Position numbers and translations under genes: made by a program. Positions 24,946 to 33,891 of a stretch of DNA of 59,469 bases are shown piece by piece (position 1 is the first letter of the stretch; each line of letters starts with the position of its first letter). Under the pieces are notes generated by a model that saw only the letters and a list, made by a program, of their open reading frames with translations, ran no database searches and had not been told where the DNA came from. This DNA comes from Bacteroidota bacterium (GTDB taxonomy: Bacteria; Bacteroidota; Ignavibacteria; Ignavibacteriales; Melioribacteraceae), in NCBI GenBank assembly GCA_023381535.1, contig JAMCSN010000292.1, positions 1 to 59,469 on the forward strand, read 5' to 3'.

Positions 24946-25790
24946 TATTTACCTTTTCCAACTTTTACAACGTATTCAGCCATGTGTTTTGGAATATTTA
25001 CACCGGTAGTTGTGATGCTGTTTTTATATTCCATCGTATAATTTACTTCGTTAACCATCAAACCTTGTTTGGTTTCAAAGACATCAATTGCAACAATGCC
25101 GCCGCCGACAGCTTTTGCAGCTTTCAGCGATAACTCGCTCAGTTCAGGTGTTACCGGACAATTTGTTGCCAATCCGCCGCGTGCAGTATTTGTGATCCAG
25201 TGAGGTGAAGTTCTATAAATAGCTGCTATACATTTGTCGCCGACGACAAAACTTCTGATATCCCTTCCGCTCTTCTCAACATACTTCTGAATATAAAAGA
25301 TAGAATGATGATACGAACCGAGAACGGTTTTGTGTTCAAGAATTGCTTCGGCAGCATCGCGATCATTTATTTTTGAAAGCAGCCTTCCCCATGATCCAAC
25401 CGCTGGTTTCAACACAACCGGGTAGCCCATTTCTTCAATCGCTTTAAGTGCTGATTCTTCTGTGAAAGCAACTCTAACTTCGGGCTGCGGAACTTTGTTT
25501 TCTGCAAGCGCAACAGATGTTAAAAGTTTATCGCCGCAGATTGTTGCCACGTTAAAAGTGTTCACACATTTTATTCCGGCAGCTTCAAATAATCTCAACC
25601 CGTGTAATGCACGCGAGTGGTTGATGCAGCGTTCAACAACAACATCAAGACCAAAATGATCTTTGCCGAGAGTAAAAGTAATTTCACGATCATCGATCAT
25701 TACAAGTTCTACACCTTTAATAGCATTAAACTCATCTATTAAAAACTTCTCGTCCTTACGTATCAGCGAATGAAGCAATCCAATTTTCAT
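24945..25790 (-). CDS. lysX: LysW:aminoadipate ligase (ATP-grasp)
   Basis: The 281-aa ATP-grasp ligase attaches the alpha-amino group of aminoadipate to the C-terminal Glu of LysW. Seen: [19 protein letters not shown] (ATP site), [19 protein letters not shown], and the C-terminal metal/substrate segment [20 protein letters not shown]. The last segment closely resembles that of Thermus LysX as I recall it, supporting aminoadipate over glutamate. It overlaps lysY by one base. A 54-bp gap separates it from the homocitrate synthase gene. Confidence 0.93.
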   Translation of the reverse strand: MKIGLLHSLIRKDEKFLIDEFNAIKGVELVMIDDREITFTLGKDHFGLDVVVERCINHSRALHGLRLFEAAGIKCVNTFNVATICGDKLLTSVALAENKVPQPEVRVAFTEESALKAIEEMGYPVVLKPAVGSWGRLLSKINDRDAAEAILEHKTVLGSYHHSIFYIQKYVEKSGRDIRSFVVGDKCIAAIYRTSPHWITNTARGGLATNCPVTPELSELSLKAAKAVGGGIVAIDVFETKQGLMVNEVNYTMEYKNSITTTGVNIPKHMAEYVVKVGKGK

Positions 25791-25844
25791 TTTTCGTTAC
25801 TCCTAAATCATCTAATTATAAAAGTAGAGCCGGGAGGTTTCATC

Positions 25845-27002
25845 TCAGCTATTGTAAGTCTTATGATGTTTAACTGCATCAACGATGTGTTTAAGCTCGG
25901 CAAGATCAACAGTTCTTCCTCGTTGACCGACTGATTTGACTTCATGCAGTACATCTTGCTGATGTGCGTCATCCAATCCTTCTTCACTTATTAATTTCAG
26001 AGCATAACGAAGCGATGCAATGCCCGACATATGATCGAGCGAAAATGTTCTTTGTCTTCCAAGAATTTCCGGATTCAAACTTTCATAGTGCATTGGATTG
26101 ATAGACGCCGCATGAGTATGAACTCCAGCGCAATGTGTAAATGCATTTTTGCCAGTGACAGGAAAATTTGCCGGAATCGGAATTCCAGAATGCTTGCTGA
26201 CCAATTCGTACAATTCAACCAGCTTGCTTAAGTTCCAGCGTTTCTCTCCGTAATCAACAGTAAGTACAACGAGCAATTGAGCGAGATCAACTATGCCGGC
26301 TCTTTCGCCTAGACCTAAAGCGGCAGCATCAATTATACTTGCACCGGCACGATAAGCATCAAGTGCATTTGAAAGCGCAAGTCCGCGATCATTGTGACAA
26401 TGAACAGCAATTTTGGGATGAAGATTTTTCTTGTCCAATTCTTCAATAAGTCTTGAAATATAATCGTACATATTTCTATTTGTACCGGGCACCATGTAAC
26501 CGGTTGTGTCGGCAACACTGATTATATCAGCACCGGCTTCAACGGCAGCCGTAGCGGCTTTCACAACATTCTCGAACTGCGATCTCACAGTGTCTTCCGG
26601 TGTGTAACGGATCAGCAATTTTGGGTTTTGCGATTTTGCATATTTGATTACATCGGTAATTTGAGTAATCGCTTGATCTAAATCTTTTTTGAAAACTGTA
26701 TTGAGTCTTTCGTCAGAAACACAATAAAAAATTCCGAGGAAGCCAACACCGCATTCGAGCGCAAGATCAACATCGCTTTGAAGCGATCTTGAGTGCGCGC
26801 CAACGATTGCTTTATAACCTTTTTGAGCTATGGATTTAACAGCGGCATGAATTTCCGGCGTCACCATTGGGTGACCGGATTCAATAATATCTATACCAAC
26901 TTCTTCAAGAAGATTTGCAATTGCAAGTTTGATATGCTTATCAAAATAAACACCGGGTGTTTGTTCGCCCTCACGAAGTGTGGAATCTAAAACCCAGATC
27001 AA
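25845..27002 (-). CDS. homocitrate synthase-like enzyme
   Basis: The 385-aa DRE-TIM metallolyase joins acetyl-CoA to 2-oxoglutarate in the aminoadipate route. Seen: the DSTLREGEQTPG signature at the start, an IESGHPMVTPEI substrate loop, the metal HCHNDRGLALSNAL, and GLGERAG. It begins with TTG one base after the lysW stop, an unusual but well-placed start. Relatives include NifV, isopropylmalate and citramalate synthases; position between lysW and lysX makes homocitrate synthase the best call. Homoaconitase and homoisocitrate dehydrogenase are not in the window. Confidence 0.82.
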   Translation of the reverse strand: MIWVLDSTLREGEQTPGVYFDKHIKLAIANLLEEVGIDIIESGHPMVTPEIHAAVKSIAQKGYKAIVGAHSRSLQSDVDLALECGVGFLGIFYCVSDERLNTVFKKDLDQAITQITDVIKYAKSQNPKLLIRYTPEDTVRSQFENVVKAATAAVEAGADIISVADTTGYMVPGTNRNMYDYISRLIEELDKKNLHPKIAVHCHNDRGLALSNALDAYRAGASIIDAAALGLGERAGIVDLAQLLVVLTVDYGEKRWNLSKLVELYELVSKHSGIPIPANFPVTGKNAFTHCAGVHTHAASINPMHYESLNPEILGRQRTFSLDHMSGIASLRYALKLISEEGLDDAHQQDVLHEVKSVGQRGRTVDLAELKHIVDAVKHHKTYNS

Positions 27003-27003
27003 A

Positions 27004-27171
27004 TTATTCTCCCCAGTCTTCTTCTTCCTGAGGTGCTTCTTGAACTTTTGGAGGATTTACAGTTATAATTTCAAGTTCAGTTCCGCAGTCGGGACATTCT
27101 ATCAATTCACCCTGCACAGCATCGGCAGCAAGTTCAATTTGTGCGCCGCATACCGGACATTCAGCTTTCAT
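27004..27171 (-). CDS. lysW: LysW amino-group carrier protein
   Basis: The 55-aa acidic protein has a zinc ribbon with two CxxC pairs (CPVCG and CPDCG) and the diagnostic C-terminal EEDWGE. The last Glu forms an isopeptide bond with aminoadipate so that pathway intermediates stay attached and protected. An AGGT-type ribosome-binding site precedes the ATG. It is first in the operon, 1 bp before homocitrate synthase, behind a candidate promoter at 27197-27227. Its size kept it below common gene-length cut-offs, but the motif is unambiguous. Confidence 0.95.
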   Translation of the reverse strand: MKAECPVCGAQIELAADAVQGELIECPDCGTELEIITVNPPKVQEAPQEEEDWGE

Positions 27172-27196
27172 TTCAACCTCGTTTAATAAAGTGATG

Positions 27197-27227
27197 CAAA
27201 CTTATGAAACAATTGTTTTCAACGCAA
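27197..27227 (-). promoter_or_regulatory. candidate promoter of the lysW operon
   Basis: On the minus strand TTG (27227-27225), 20 nt, then TAAGTTTG (27204-27197) fits the Bacteroidota consensus TTG-N19/21-TAnnTTTG exactly. The 5' UTR would be about 20 nt. Confidence 0.45.
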
Positions 27228-27340
27228 TATGAGTCGGCGCTATTTGCAAAAATTAATTTAGTGGAAAAACTGGAATGTATAATTATTCATTTCAATGAAT
27301 ATTATTTCAGAAGACTAAAAACGGGGAACGGGAAAGTTTC

Positions 27341-28612
27341 TTAGCCGTGTGACTTTGTGTTTTCTGAATGAACTGCCGTCAGCTGAGTTTCGGATGCGTT
27401 CAGCTTATCCATCCATTCTTTCTTAACCAGATCGAAGTCCGACTTGTTCTTTTTGCTTACCGGTCCCACGGATTGATACTTCCCTCTCATAGGATCAACT
27501 TGCCTTCCGTTCTTCCAAAACCGGAAACAAACGTGCGGACCTGTCGCCAAACCTGTACTTCCGACATAGCCAATCACTTGTCCTTGAGTTACTCGAACGC
27601 CCGGATGAATTCCTTTTGCAAAGTGCGACATGTGTAAGTATTGTGTAGTATATGTAGCGTTATGTTTTATTTTGACATAGTTGCCGTTGCCGCTTGTGTA
27701 AGCTGCAGCGACTACTACCCCGTTACCCACACTCATGATTGGTGTTCCTGTTGGTGCAGCGTAGTCTGTACCAAGGTGCGCTTTGTTGCGGTGTAGGATT
27801 GGATGATAGCGGTTAATAGAATATCGTGATGAAATACGTGAATACTTAAGCGGCGCTTTCAAGAACATTCTTTTTAGACTATTCCCCTTCTCATCAAAAT
27901 ACTGATCGCCTTTTTCTTTGTTGTAGTAAAATGCGTAATAGTCTTGCTTATGATAATTAAAATTTGCCGCTAAAATTTTTCCCACATCAACGTGTACGCC
28001 GTCAACAGAAATTTCTTCATAGATCACTTTGAAACTGTCGCTCGGTTGTAGTCGGAAAAAATCGATCTGCCAGCCGTAAATATCTTCCAGTCTCGAAGCG
28101 ATTTCCAAATTGATATTTTTTTCTTGAAGTGTTTGAAAAAGCGAGCTCTTAATTACACCTGACGCGACGACTTGCCTAATAGTAACCGGCTTTTGCTTCT
28201 TATAAATGTTGATTGTATCACGCAGATCGAACACAACATAATTAACCGGATCCTTTTTGTACACGAGGTACTTAACTGTTTCCACCGAATCCCATTTTGC
28301 ATAAATATACAATTCATCCTCAGCGCGAAAACTTCTTAAAGGAAAAACGTTAAGCGACTTATTTGCTATCTCATTAATTTTCTGTTGACTAACACCATGA
28401 GGTAAAAGGATATCTGAAAGTGTTTCGTCAGTTTGAATTGTATCGCGAACTTCTATTAGACCATCAACTGCAAGTCCGAATTGATTTGGTTTGGGTTTTG
28501 ATACTTGAAAAGTAGTCTGCGGTTTTTTAGAACATGCATTGAAACTTAAAACCACTAGCGTTACTAAAACCCCCGTGGAAAATATTTTACGGAGAGTTTT
28601 ATTTAACGCCAT
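27341..28612 (-). CDS. M23 (LytM) endopeptidase lipoprotein
   Basis: The 423-aa exported protein has a lipoprotein-like signal (VLVTLVVLSFNAC, Cys 27) and an OapA/Csd3-like middle region. The C-terminal M23 domain has zinc motif HLGTDYAAPTGTPI and the later QYLHMSH and GPHVCFRFW segments. It should cut peptide crosslinks in peptidoglycan during growth or division. It is a single gene between the lysW promoter region and moxR, both on the same strand. Confidence 0.9.
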   Translation of the reverse strand: MALNKTLRKIFSTGVLVTLVVLSFNACSKKPQTTFQVSKPKPNQFGLAVDGLIEVRDTIQTDETLSDILLPHGVSQQKINEIANKSLNVFPLRSFRAEDELYIYAKWDSVETVKYLVYKKDPVNYVVFDLRDTINIYKKQKPVTIRQVVASGVIKSSLFQTLQEKNINLEIASRLEDIYGWQIDFFRLQPSDSFKVIYEEISVDGVHVDVGKILAANFNYHKQDYYAFYYNKEKGDQYFDEKGNSLKRMFLKAPLKYSRISSRYSINRYHPILHRNKAHLGTDYAAPTGTPIMSVGNGVVVAAAYTSGNGNYVKIKHNATYTTQYLHMSHFAKGIHPGVRVTQGQVIGYVGSTGLATGPHVCFRFWKNGRQVDPMRGKYQSVGPVSKKNKSDFDLVKKEWMDKLNASETQLTAVHSENTKSHG

Positions 28613-28667
28613 TCATCCTCTCAAATTTGAAATTGATTTGTTGTTCGAGCTGTAATTTATTTTTCAT

Positions 28668-29651
28668 TCACATAAGTTTTTTAATTATTTCTACCGAGTT
28701 AATTCCTTCTGCTTCGGCACTGAAGTTTGGAATGATGCGGTGGCGCAGAACCGGCACAAGGAACGCTTTCACGTCATCAATGGATGGAGTGAATCTTCCT
28801 TCCATGACGGCTTTAGTCTTTGCCGCAAGAATCAAATACTGCGAAGCCCTCGGACCAGCGCCCCAATTCACCCACTCTTTGATAAATTGACTCGCATTGT
28901 TAGTCGGACGAGTTGAATCCACAAATTTCACAGCGAACTCAATTACGTTATCGGCAACGGGCACACGCTTAATCAAATCTTGATATTCTATCAATTCATT
29001 GGCGCCCAAAACTTTTCCAAGTTTCGGCAGATAATCACTCGTCGTAGTTTTTATAATTTCTATTTCTTCTTTGAAGTTCGGATAATCCAGCCAGAGATTG
29101 AACATAAATCTATCGAGCTGCGCTTCCGGAAGCGGATACGTTCCTTCCTGTTCAATCGGATTTTGGGTTGCCAAAACAAAAAAAGGTTCTTCCAATGTGC
29201 GCGTTACACCGGCAGCAGTTACTTTATGCTCTTGCATCGCTTCAAGAAGTGCACTTTGAGTTTTAGGCGGTGTGCGATTGATTTCATCAGCAAGAATTAT
29301 GTTTGCGAAAACCGGTCCCTGTATGAATCTGAAAATCCTTTTCTTGGTCGCAGCATCCTCGTCAATTATTTCCGTTCCGGTTATGTCGCTCGGCATCAGG
29401 TCCGGAGTAAATTGAATCCGGTTGAACTTGAGATCAAGAACCTCGGCGAGCGTTTTAATGAGAAGAGTTTTTGCAAGTCCCGGCACACCGACAAGCAAGC
29501 AATGTCCGCGAGACAGAAGACTGACCAGCAGATCATTAACAATTTGGTCTTGCCCGACAATTACTTTGGCAATTTCTTTTTTGATTTGCTTAACCGTCAG
29601 CGATAATTTTTCTACGGCTTCTACATCTTTCGTGGTGGCTTTCTCTGTCAA
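28668..29651 (-). CDS. MoxR-family AAA+ ATPase
   Basis: The 327-aa ATPase has Walker A GVPGLAKT, Walker B ILADEINR followed by TPPKTQSALLEAMQEH, and the sensor ATQNPIEQEGTYPLPEAQLDRFMF. MoxR proteins act as chaperones that help assemble complexes, usually beside a DUF58 and a VWA protein. Neither is present here, as the neighbours are an M23 peptidase and SurA-type foldases. The partner is therefore unknown. Confidence 0.93.
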   Translation of the reverse strand: MTEKATTKDVEAVEKLSLTVKQIKKEIAKVIVGQDQIVNDLLVSLLSRGHCLLVGVPGLAKTLLIKTLAEVLDLKFNRIQFTPDLMPSDITGTEIIDEDAATKKRIFRFIQGPVFANIILADEINRTPPKTQSALLEAMQEHKVTAAGVTRTLEEPFFVLATQNPIEQEGTYPLPEAQLDRFMFNLWLDYPNFKEEIEIIKTTTSDYLPKLGKVLGANELIEYQDLIKRVPVADNVIEFAVKFVDSTRPTNNASQFIKEWVNWGAGPRASQYLILAAKTKAVMEGRFTPSIDDVKAFLVPVLRHRIIPNFSAEAEGINSVEIIKKLM

Positions 29652-29739
29652 CTTTTATCCTTTTTGTTCGTTACCACTTTGAAACATAAACTATTCAAAC
29701 CTTCGCATTTATCAATCTAAACTTAATGTTAGAAGTCAA

Positions 29740-31008
29740 CTACATTCGTATTGCCCAATAAATTTTCCCCTTAAGCTCTTTCATCCATTCGGCATACATT
29801 TTCTGCTTCTTGGCATAATCGGCAAGACGTTTAACTTCAGCATAATCGGTATCAAGATTAGCACGATGTTCAGGAATTCTCTGAATAAGTTTTACAATGT
29901 GGTAACCGTAAACGTTCTTGTCAATTTCAAGGCGTTTCGGAAAACTAATCTCGCCTTCTTTCAATTTATAAATTACATCCAACAGCGATTTATCTAATTG
30001 GCTGGCCTCGAATGTTCCGAGATCGCCGCCCAACTTAGCACTTTCTTTATCGTCGCTGTATAATTGTGCATAATGTTCAAATGTATTTTTACCTTGAACG
30101 ATACTATCGCGTATGTCGGATAAAAATTCGATAGCATGAAGGTCAGACTCATCGTCGCTCTTTATCTTAATGAGAATATGGCGGCAATGAATCGACTCCC
30201 CGCGTCGTTCCAAAAGTTGAATTATGTGAAATCCAACCGGCGACTCAACCACACCGGAAATCTGATTGGGTGCTAATGAAAAGGCAACAGCTTCGAACTC
30301 GGGATAAAACACACCGCGTTTTACAAAACCAAGATCGCCGCCTTGGGCAGCGCTGCCGGGATCGTCTGAATATTTTTTTGCCAGCGTTGCAAAATCTGCG
30401 CCTTTTTTCAGCGAATCCAAAAGCGATTCGGCAAAATCACGTGCTTTCTTTTTCACTCTTTCGCCTGTCTTCGGATTTTGAAATATATGTGCGATGTGAA
30501 ATTTCTCCGGTATGATTCCTAATGAATCTTTGTAAGTGGCAAAGAAATCTTCAACTTCTTTTCTTGATGCTTCCACTTGCCCGAACTTTTTCTGTTGAAG
30601 CATTTGTGCCATCAAACTTTTTCTTGTATCGTCCTGAAGCGTGCGTTTCAACTTCTCCAGCGGCATGCCGTAAATTTGTTCTAGCCGCTCTTTGGAACCG
30701 TACTGTTGAATAAAGTAATTGATCTGGTAATCCAATTGTTGTTTCACCTGATCGTCCGTAACGGTAATAGAATCTAGCTCAGCCTGGGCGTAAAGCAATT
30801 TCTCTTCGATCATCGAATTCAAAATTTGCTTGCGCAAGGTTGTATCAGCCGGATTAAGATTCTTTTGCGCCGCCTCGTAGTTTGCCCTAAAATCTAATTC
30901 CGACTTAAGAATAATCTCGTTATCGACTACGGCAACAATTTTATCCAACATCTGCTGCGCATTTATCGAACAAGTCATAAGCAATAATGCGATTAATAAT
31001 TTTCTCAT
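29740..31008 (-). CDS. SurA-like periplasmic chaperone/PPIase
   Basis: The 422-aa protein has a signal peptide (MRKLLIALLLMTCSINA) and a SurA N-terminal chaperone domain (QMLDKIVAVVDNEIILKSELDFR). Two parvulin domains follow: one with FHIAHIF...GGDLGFVKRG...FHIIQL, and a second with CRHILIKI...GGDLGTFEA...YHIVKL. It assists folding of outer-membrane proteins. It is the last of three consecutive foldase genes and overlaps the previous one by 4 bp. Confidence 0.92.
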   Translation of the reverse strand: MRKLLIALLLMTCSINAQQMLDKIVAVVDNEIILKSELDFRANYEAAQKNLNPADTTLRKQILNSMIEEKLLYAQAELDSITVTDDQVKQQLDYQINYFIQQYGSKERLEQIYGMPLEKLKRTLQDDTRKSLMAQMLQQKKFGQVEASRKEVEDFFATYKDSLGIIPEKFHIAHIFQNPKTGERVKKKARDFAESLLDSLKKGADFATLAKKYSDDPGSAAQGGDLGFVKRGVFYPEFEAVAFSLAPNQISGVVESPVGFHIIQLLERRGESIHCRHILIKIKSDDESDLHAIEFLSDIRDSIVQGKNTFEHYAQLYSDDKESAKLGGDLGTFEASQLDKSLLDVIYKLKEGEISFPKRLEIDKNVYGYHIVKLIQRIPEHRANLDTDYAEVKRLADYAKKQKMYAEWMKELKGKIYWAIRM

Positions 31009-31835
31009 TCAGAGTACCTCACAATCTCTAAGTTATGTTCGGATACCAATTTGTCGATGTAGTTCTTAACAAATTCTCTCCTCTTAATTACCAACAATCT
31101 GTTTTTGATTTCGTCTTTCACAAATTCCAACGGCGGAATCGAATCCTTGTAAAGTCTGTCAATCAGTTGAACTACAACATAATCAGACTGACCGGTTTGA
31201 ATCACCGTGCTTACTTCGTTCGGCTGCATATCTGATAATTGCTTCAAAAGATTTATCGGCTGCAACTGATATTTGTAACGCAAAACCGCTGATTCAGAAC
31301 CCGTAACCGCCGGTTCTTTTTGAAAAGAACTCAACGCCCGGTTCCAGTCCGTTTCAATCAATTTATTTCTGAAAAGAACGGCTTTATCAAAATTATTGAA
31401 ATGAACAATGTTGAGTCTGTAAGCGTCGTCATTCAATTTAAAATTATCCTTCGATTCATCATAATACTTCTGCACTTCTTCATCGTTGACATCAACATTA
31501 TTATCGGCAAGAATTTTCTTTATCAAAAAAGCTGCCGCCAATTCTTTCTTGCTTCTTTCAAGTATGGCGTAAAATTCTTTGTCGTTCGTTACGCCCTGCT
31601 TCTCAGCTTCCTGAAATAAAATTTCGTTCTGAATCCATGAATTGATAAACTCCGAACGGTACTTTCCTTTGTTCTGCTCCTCCGATAATCCCATCCGGAC
31701 TTGCTCTTCAGTCAAAATTGATTTGTTTACCTTGGCTACATACTTATCCGACTTTTCTTCTTTGGAACAACCAACTACTCCAAACGAGAAAAGGCAAATC
31801 ACAAACAGATAATCAATTTTGAGGCTTGAACGCAT
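31005..31835 (-). CDS. SurA/PpiD-like foldase lipoprotein
   Basis: From the ATG at 31835 the product is 276 aa (starts at 31850 or 31847 would also fit). It has a lipoprotein signal ending FSFGVVGC. The N-terminal chaperone region (ILTEEQVRMGLSEEQ...SWIQNEILFQEAEKQGV) resembles SurA/PrsA. The segment where a parvulin domain would lie lacks the usual HIL and GGDLG hallmarks, so prolyl isomerase activity is doubtful. It overlaps both neighbours, so the three foldases are one translational unit. Confidence 0.78.
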   Translation of the reverse strand: MRSSLKIDYLFVICLFSFGVVGCSKEEKSDKYVAKVNKSILTEEQVRMGLSEEQNKGKYRSEFINSWIQNEILFQEAEKQGVTNDKEFYAILERSKKELAAAFLIKKILADNNVDVNDEEVQKYYDESKDNFKLNDDAYRLNIVHFNNFDKAVLFRNKLIETDWNRALSSFQKEPAVTGSESAVLRYKYQLQPINLLKQLSDMQPNEVSTVIQTGQSDYVVVQLIDRLYKDSIPPLEFVKDEIKNRLLVIKRREFVKNYIDKLVSEHNLEIVRYSE

Positions 31836-33798
31836 AACGTAATTCATCATAATAATATTTCGGGTGATAAATGCTTTTCAGATTATCTATGTAAGCGGCT
31901 TCATACTGCTTGCTTTCTTTCTCCTGCAATTGGCTGGAAGCTTCCGCGCGCGCTTCTTCAAACGTCTTCGGTCGGGCCGCTTCACGTTTAATCAATTTTA
32001 CAATCGACCATCCGTTCTGAAATTTAAACGGCTTCGAAATATCGCCGATGTTTTTCAAAGCGTTTGCCTGCGTTGCCAATTCATTAAAACCAACTTCAAC
32101 CAAACCATGATAACCCGGAGTGGTGTCGTATCCCGTGCGCTGATTAAACTTCACCGCAGCGCTGTCGTACGGATAACCGGATGCAACCATTGCATAACAC
32201 TCGTTTATCAAAGAATCTCTTTGATTGTAAATCTCTTTGAATTCAACTCGATCCTTCCACTGAAATTTATCCCGGTTAGCTTCGAAATACTTCAAAACTT
32301 TTGCGCTGTCCGATGAAACTTTCGACCAGACTTCTTGATCCAAAATCTTGAATAAATACATTCCCTTCTTATACTCATCAAGAAGCTGTGCGAACTCTTT
32401 GTCGTCCTTATCATAGACAAGAGCTTTTTCATTCAGCAAAGCTTGAGCGGAGTATTCATTTATACCTTCGCTTAAAACTTTGCTGTCAATTTTCCTTTTT
32501 AGAAAATTCGGGCGCTTTCCTAACATCGCGAACAAACTATCCGTACTGTAAGGTTTAGTACCGATAGTAAAAATTGTATCCTTGCCGGTTTGCTTTTGAA
32601 GATTGCTGTTGGCGTAATCCGGACCAAACTTAGTAGTATCTGCCATTGCGAGAATTTTGTTGTATGTGCCTTCATTCAATTTATACTTCAATTCGGTTTT
32701 CAATTTTGCAATCAAATTATCATAATCTTCCTTGTAACCGATTCTTCTATAAATATTTTTTAACTCTTCCTTATCCTGCTCGTAAGATGGGTACGGAGTT
32801 TCATCCGTAACAGTAATTAAATGAAATCCATCTGGACCTTTAATAATAGCCGAGACTTCGCCTTTTTTCAGATTGAATGCGGCTTCATCAAAAATTCTTG
32901 AAGTTCTGCCTCTTTCGATGAATCCCATATCGCCGCGTTTATTCGCCGTAGATTTATCTTTAGAATATTTCATTGCCATCAAACCAAAATCGGCGCCATC
33001 TTTTATTTGCGTTTGTATATCTTGAATTGTCTTTAATGCTTTGGCTGTATCAACCCCGCTTGAATCTCCGAATGGAATTAAAATGTTCGCAACTCTAATT
33101 GAAACTCTGCGCGGATGTTTTTCGGTAACTTTTATAATGTGATAGCCGAACGGTGATTTCACAAGTTCGGGATAAATGTGCCCGGGTTCGGTAGCATAAA
33201 CCGCATCTTCAATGGCACGACTTGCAACAAGACCTGAGGTAAAGTAATAAACATCTCCTCCGTTATCTTTCGAATATTTATCAACCGAGTACTTTTTTGC
33301 CAACTCGGAAAAATCTTCGCCGTTATTAATTCTTTTGATTAACTCGGCTCCCAATTCTTGTATCTGTTTATCATTATGAGTTGAATCCGGACGAAGGAAA
33401 ATATGACTCGCGCGGTATTCCGTTTTTCTTCTCTCATATAATTTGTGCATGTTCGGTTCAAACAAAGCGTTTTCTAAAAGCAGAGCCGTTCCGATGTTTA
33501 TTTTGTAATCATGAAACTCCTTCTGCATATCGGGGTCCTCGGTATAACCTCTAACTTCGGCGTCGCGTAATTTCATTTTGTAGTTAACGTACAAATCCAA
33601 AAAATTCTTGTACGCACCAATCGAATCATTCTTAGCCTTTTCAAAACCGCCCGAGTTTTTGGCATAAGCATTTTCAAAATCATCCATATAGATTTTATGA
33701 TCGCCGAATTGGGCAACAACAATTTTGGATTGTTCCGGCGTGCATGAAATAAGGGCAATTAAAGGAAGGACTAATAGAAAAAGTGCTCCTCTGCGCAT
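31813..33798 (-). CDS. parvulin-type PPIase lipoprotein, two domains
   Basis: The start is the ATG at 33798 behind GGAGG, giving 661 aa. The lipobox LIALISC places it on a membrane. The first parvulin domain is clear (YRASHIFLRPD...SVDKYSKDNGGDVYYFTSG...FGYHIIKV). A second follows (IRVANILIPFG...NKRGDMGFIERGR...GFHLITV). A long helical C-terminal part follows, including a third weak parvulin-like stretch near the end (GLVEVGFNELATQ...NGWSIVKL). It is first of the three foldase genes. Confidence 0.9.
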   Translation of the reverse strand: MRRGALFLLVLPLIALISCTPEQSKIVVAQFGDHKIYMDDFENAYAKNSGGFEKAKNDSIGAYKNFLDLYVNYKMKLRDAEVRGYTEDPDMQKEFHDYKINIGTALLLENALFEPNMHKLYERRKTEYRASHIFLRPDSTHNDKQIQELGAELIKRINNGEDFSELAKKYSVDKYSKDNGGDVYYFTSGLVASRAIEDAVYATEPGHIYPELVKSPFGYHIIKVTEKHPRRVSIRVANILIPFGDSSGVDTAKALKTIQDIQTQIKDGADFGLMAMKYSKDKSTANKRGDMGFIERGRTSRIFDEAAFNLKKGEVSAIIKGPDGFHLITVTDETPYPSYEQDKEELKNIYRRIGYKEDYDNLIAKLKTELKYKLNEGTYNKILAMADTTKFGPDYANSNLQKQTGKDTIFTIGTKPYSTDSLFAMLGKRPNFLKRKIDSKVLSEGINEYSAQALLNEKALVYDKDDKEFAQLLDEYKKGMYLFKILDQEVWSKVSSDSAKVLKYFEANRDKFQWKDRVEFKEIYNQRDSLINECYAMVASGYPYDSAAVKFNQRTGYDTTPGYHGLVEVGFNELATQANALKNIGDISKPFKFQNGWSIVKLIKREAARPKTFEEARAEASSQLQEKESKQYEAAYIDNLKSIYHPKYYYDELRYAFKPQN

Positions 33799-33891
33799 TA
33801 AAAACCTCCATCTGACATAAATTGAGTTTGCTATTTTACCCATTGAGGGTTTGAAAATCAAGGAATGAAAAAATTCCAAGCATGCTGTAAT

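Noticed and set aside
28980..29606. Long plus-strand ORF (208 aa) antisense to moxR
   Set aside because: It is a shadow frame of a highly conserved AAA+ gene with no ribosome-binding site or protein-like pattern.
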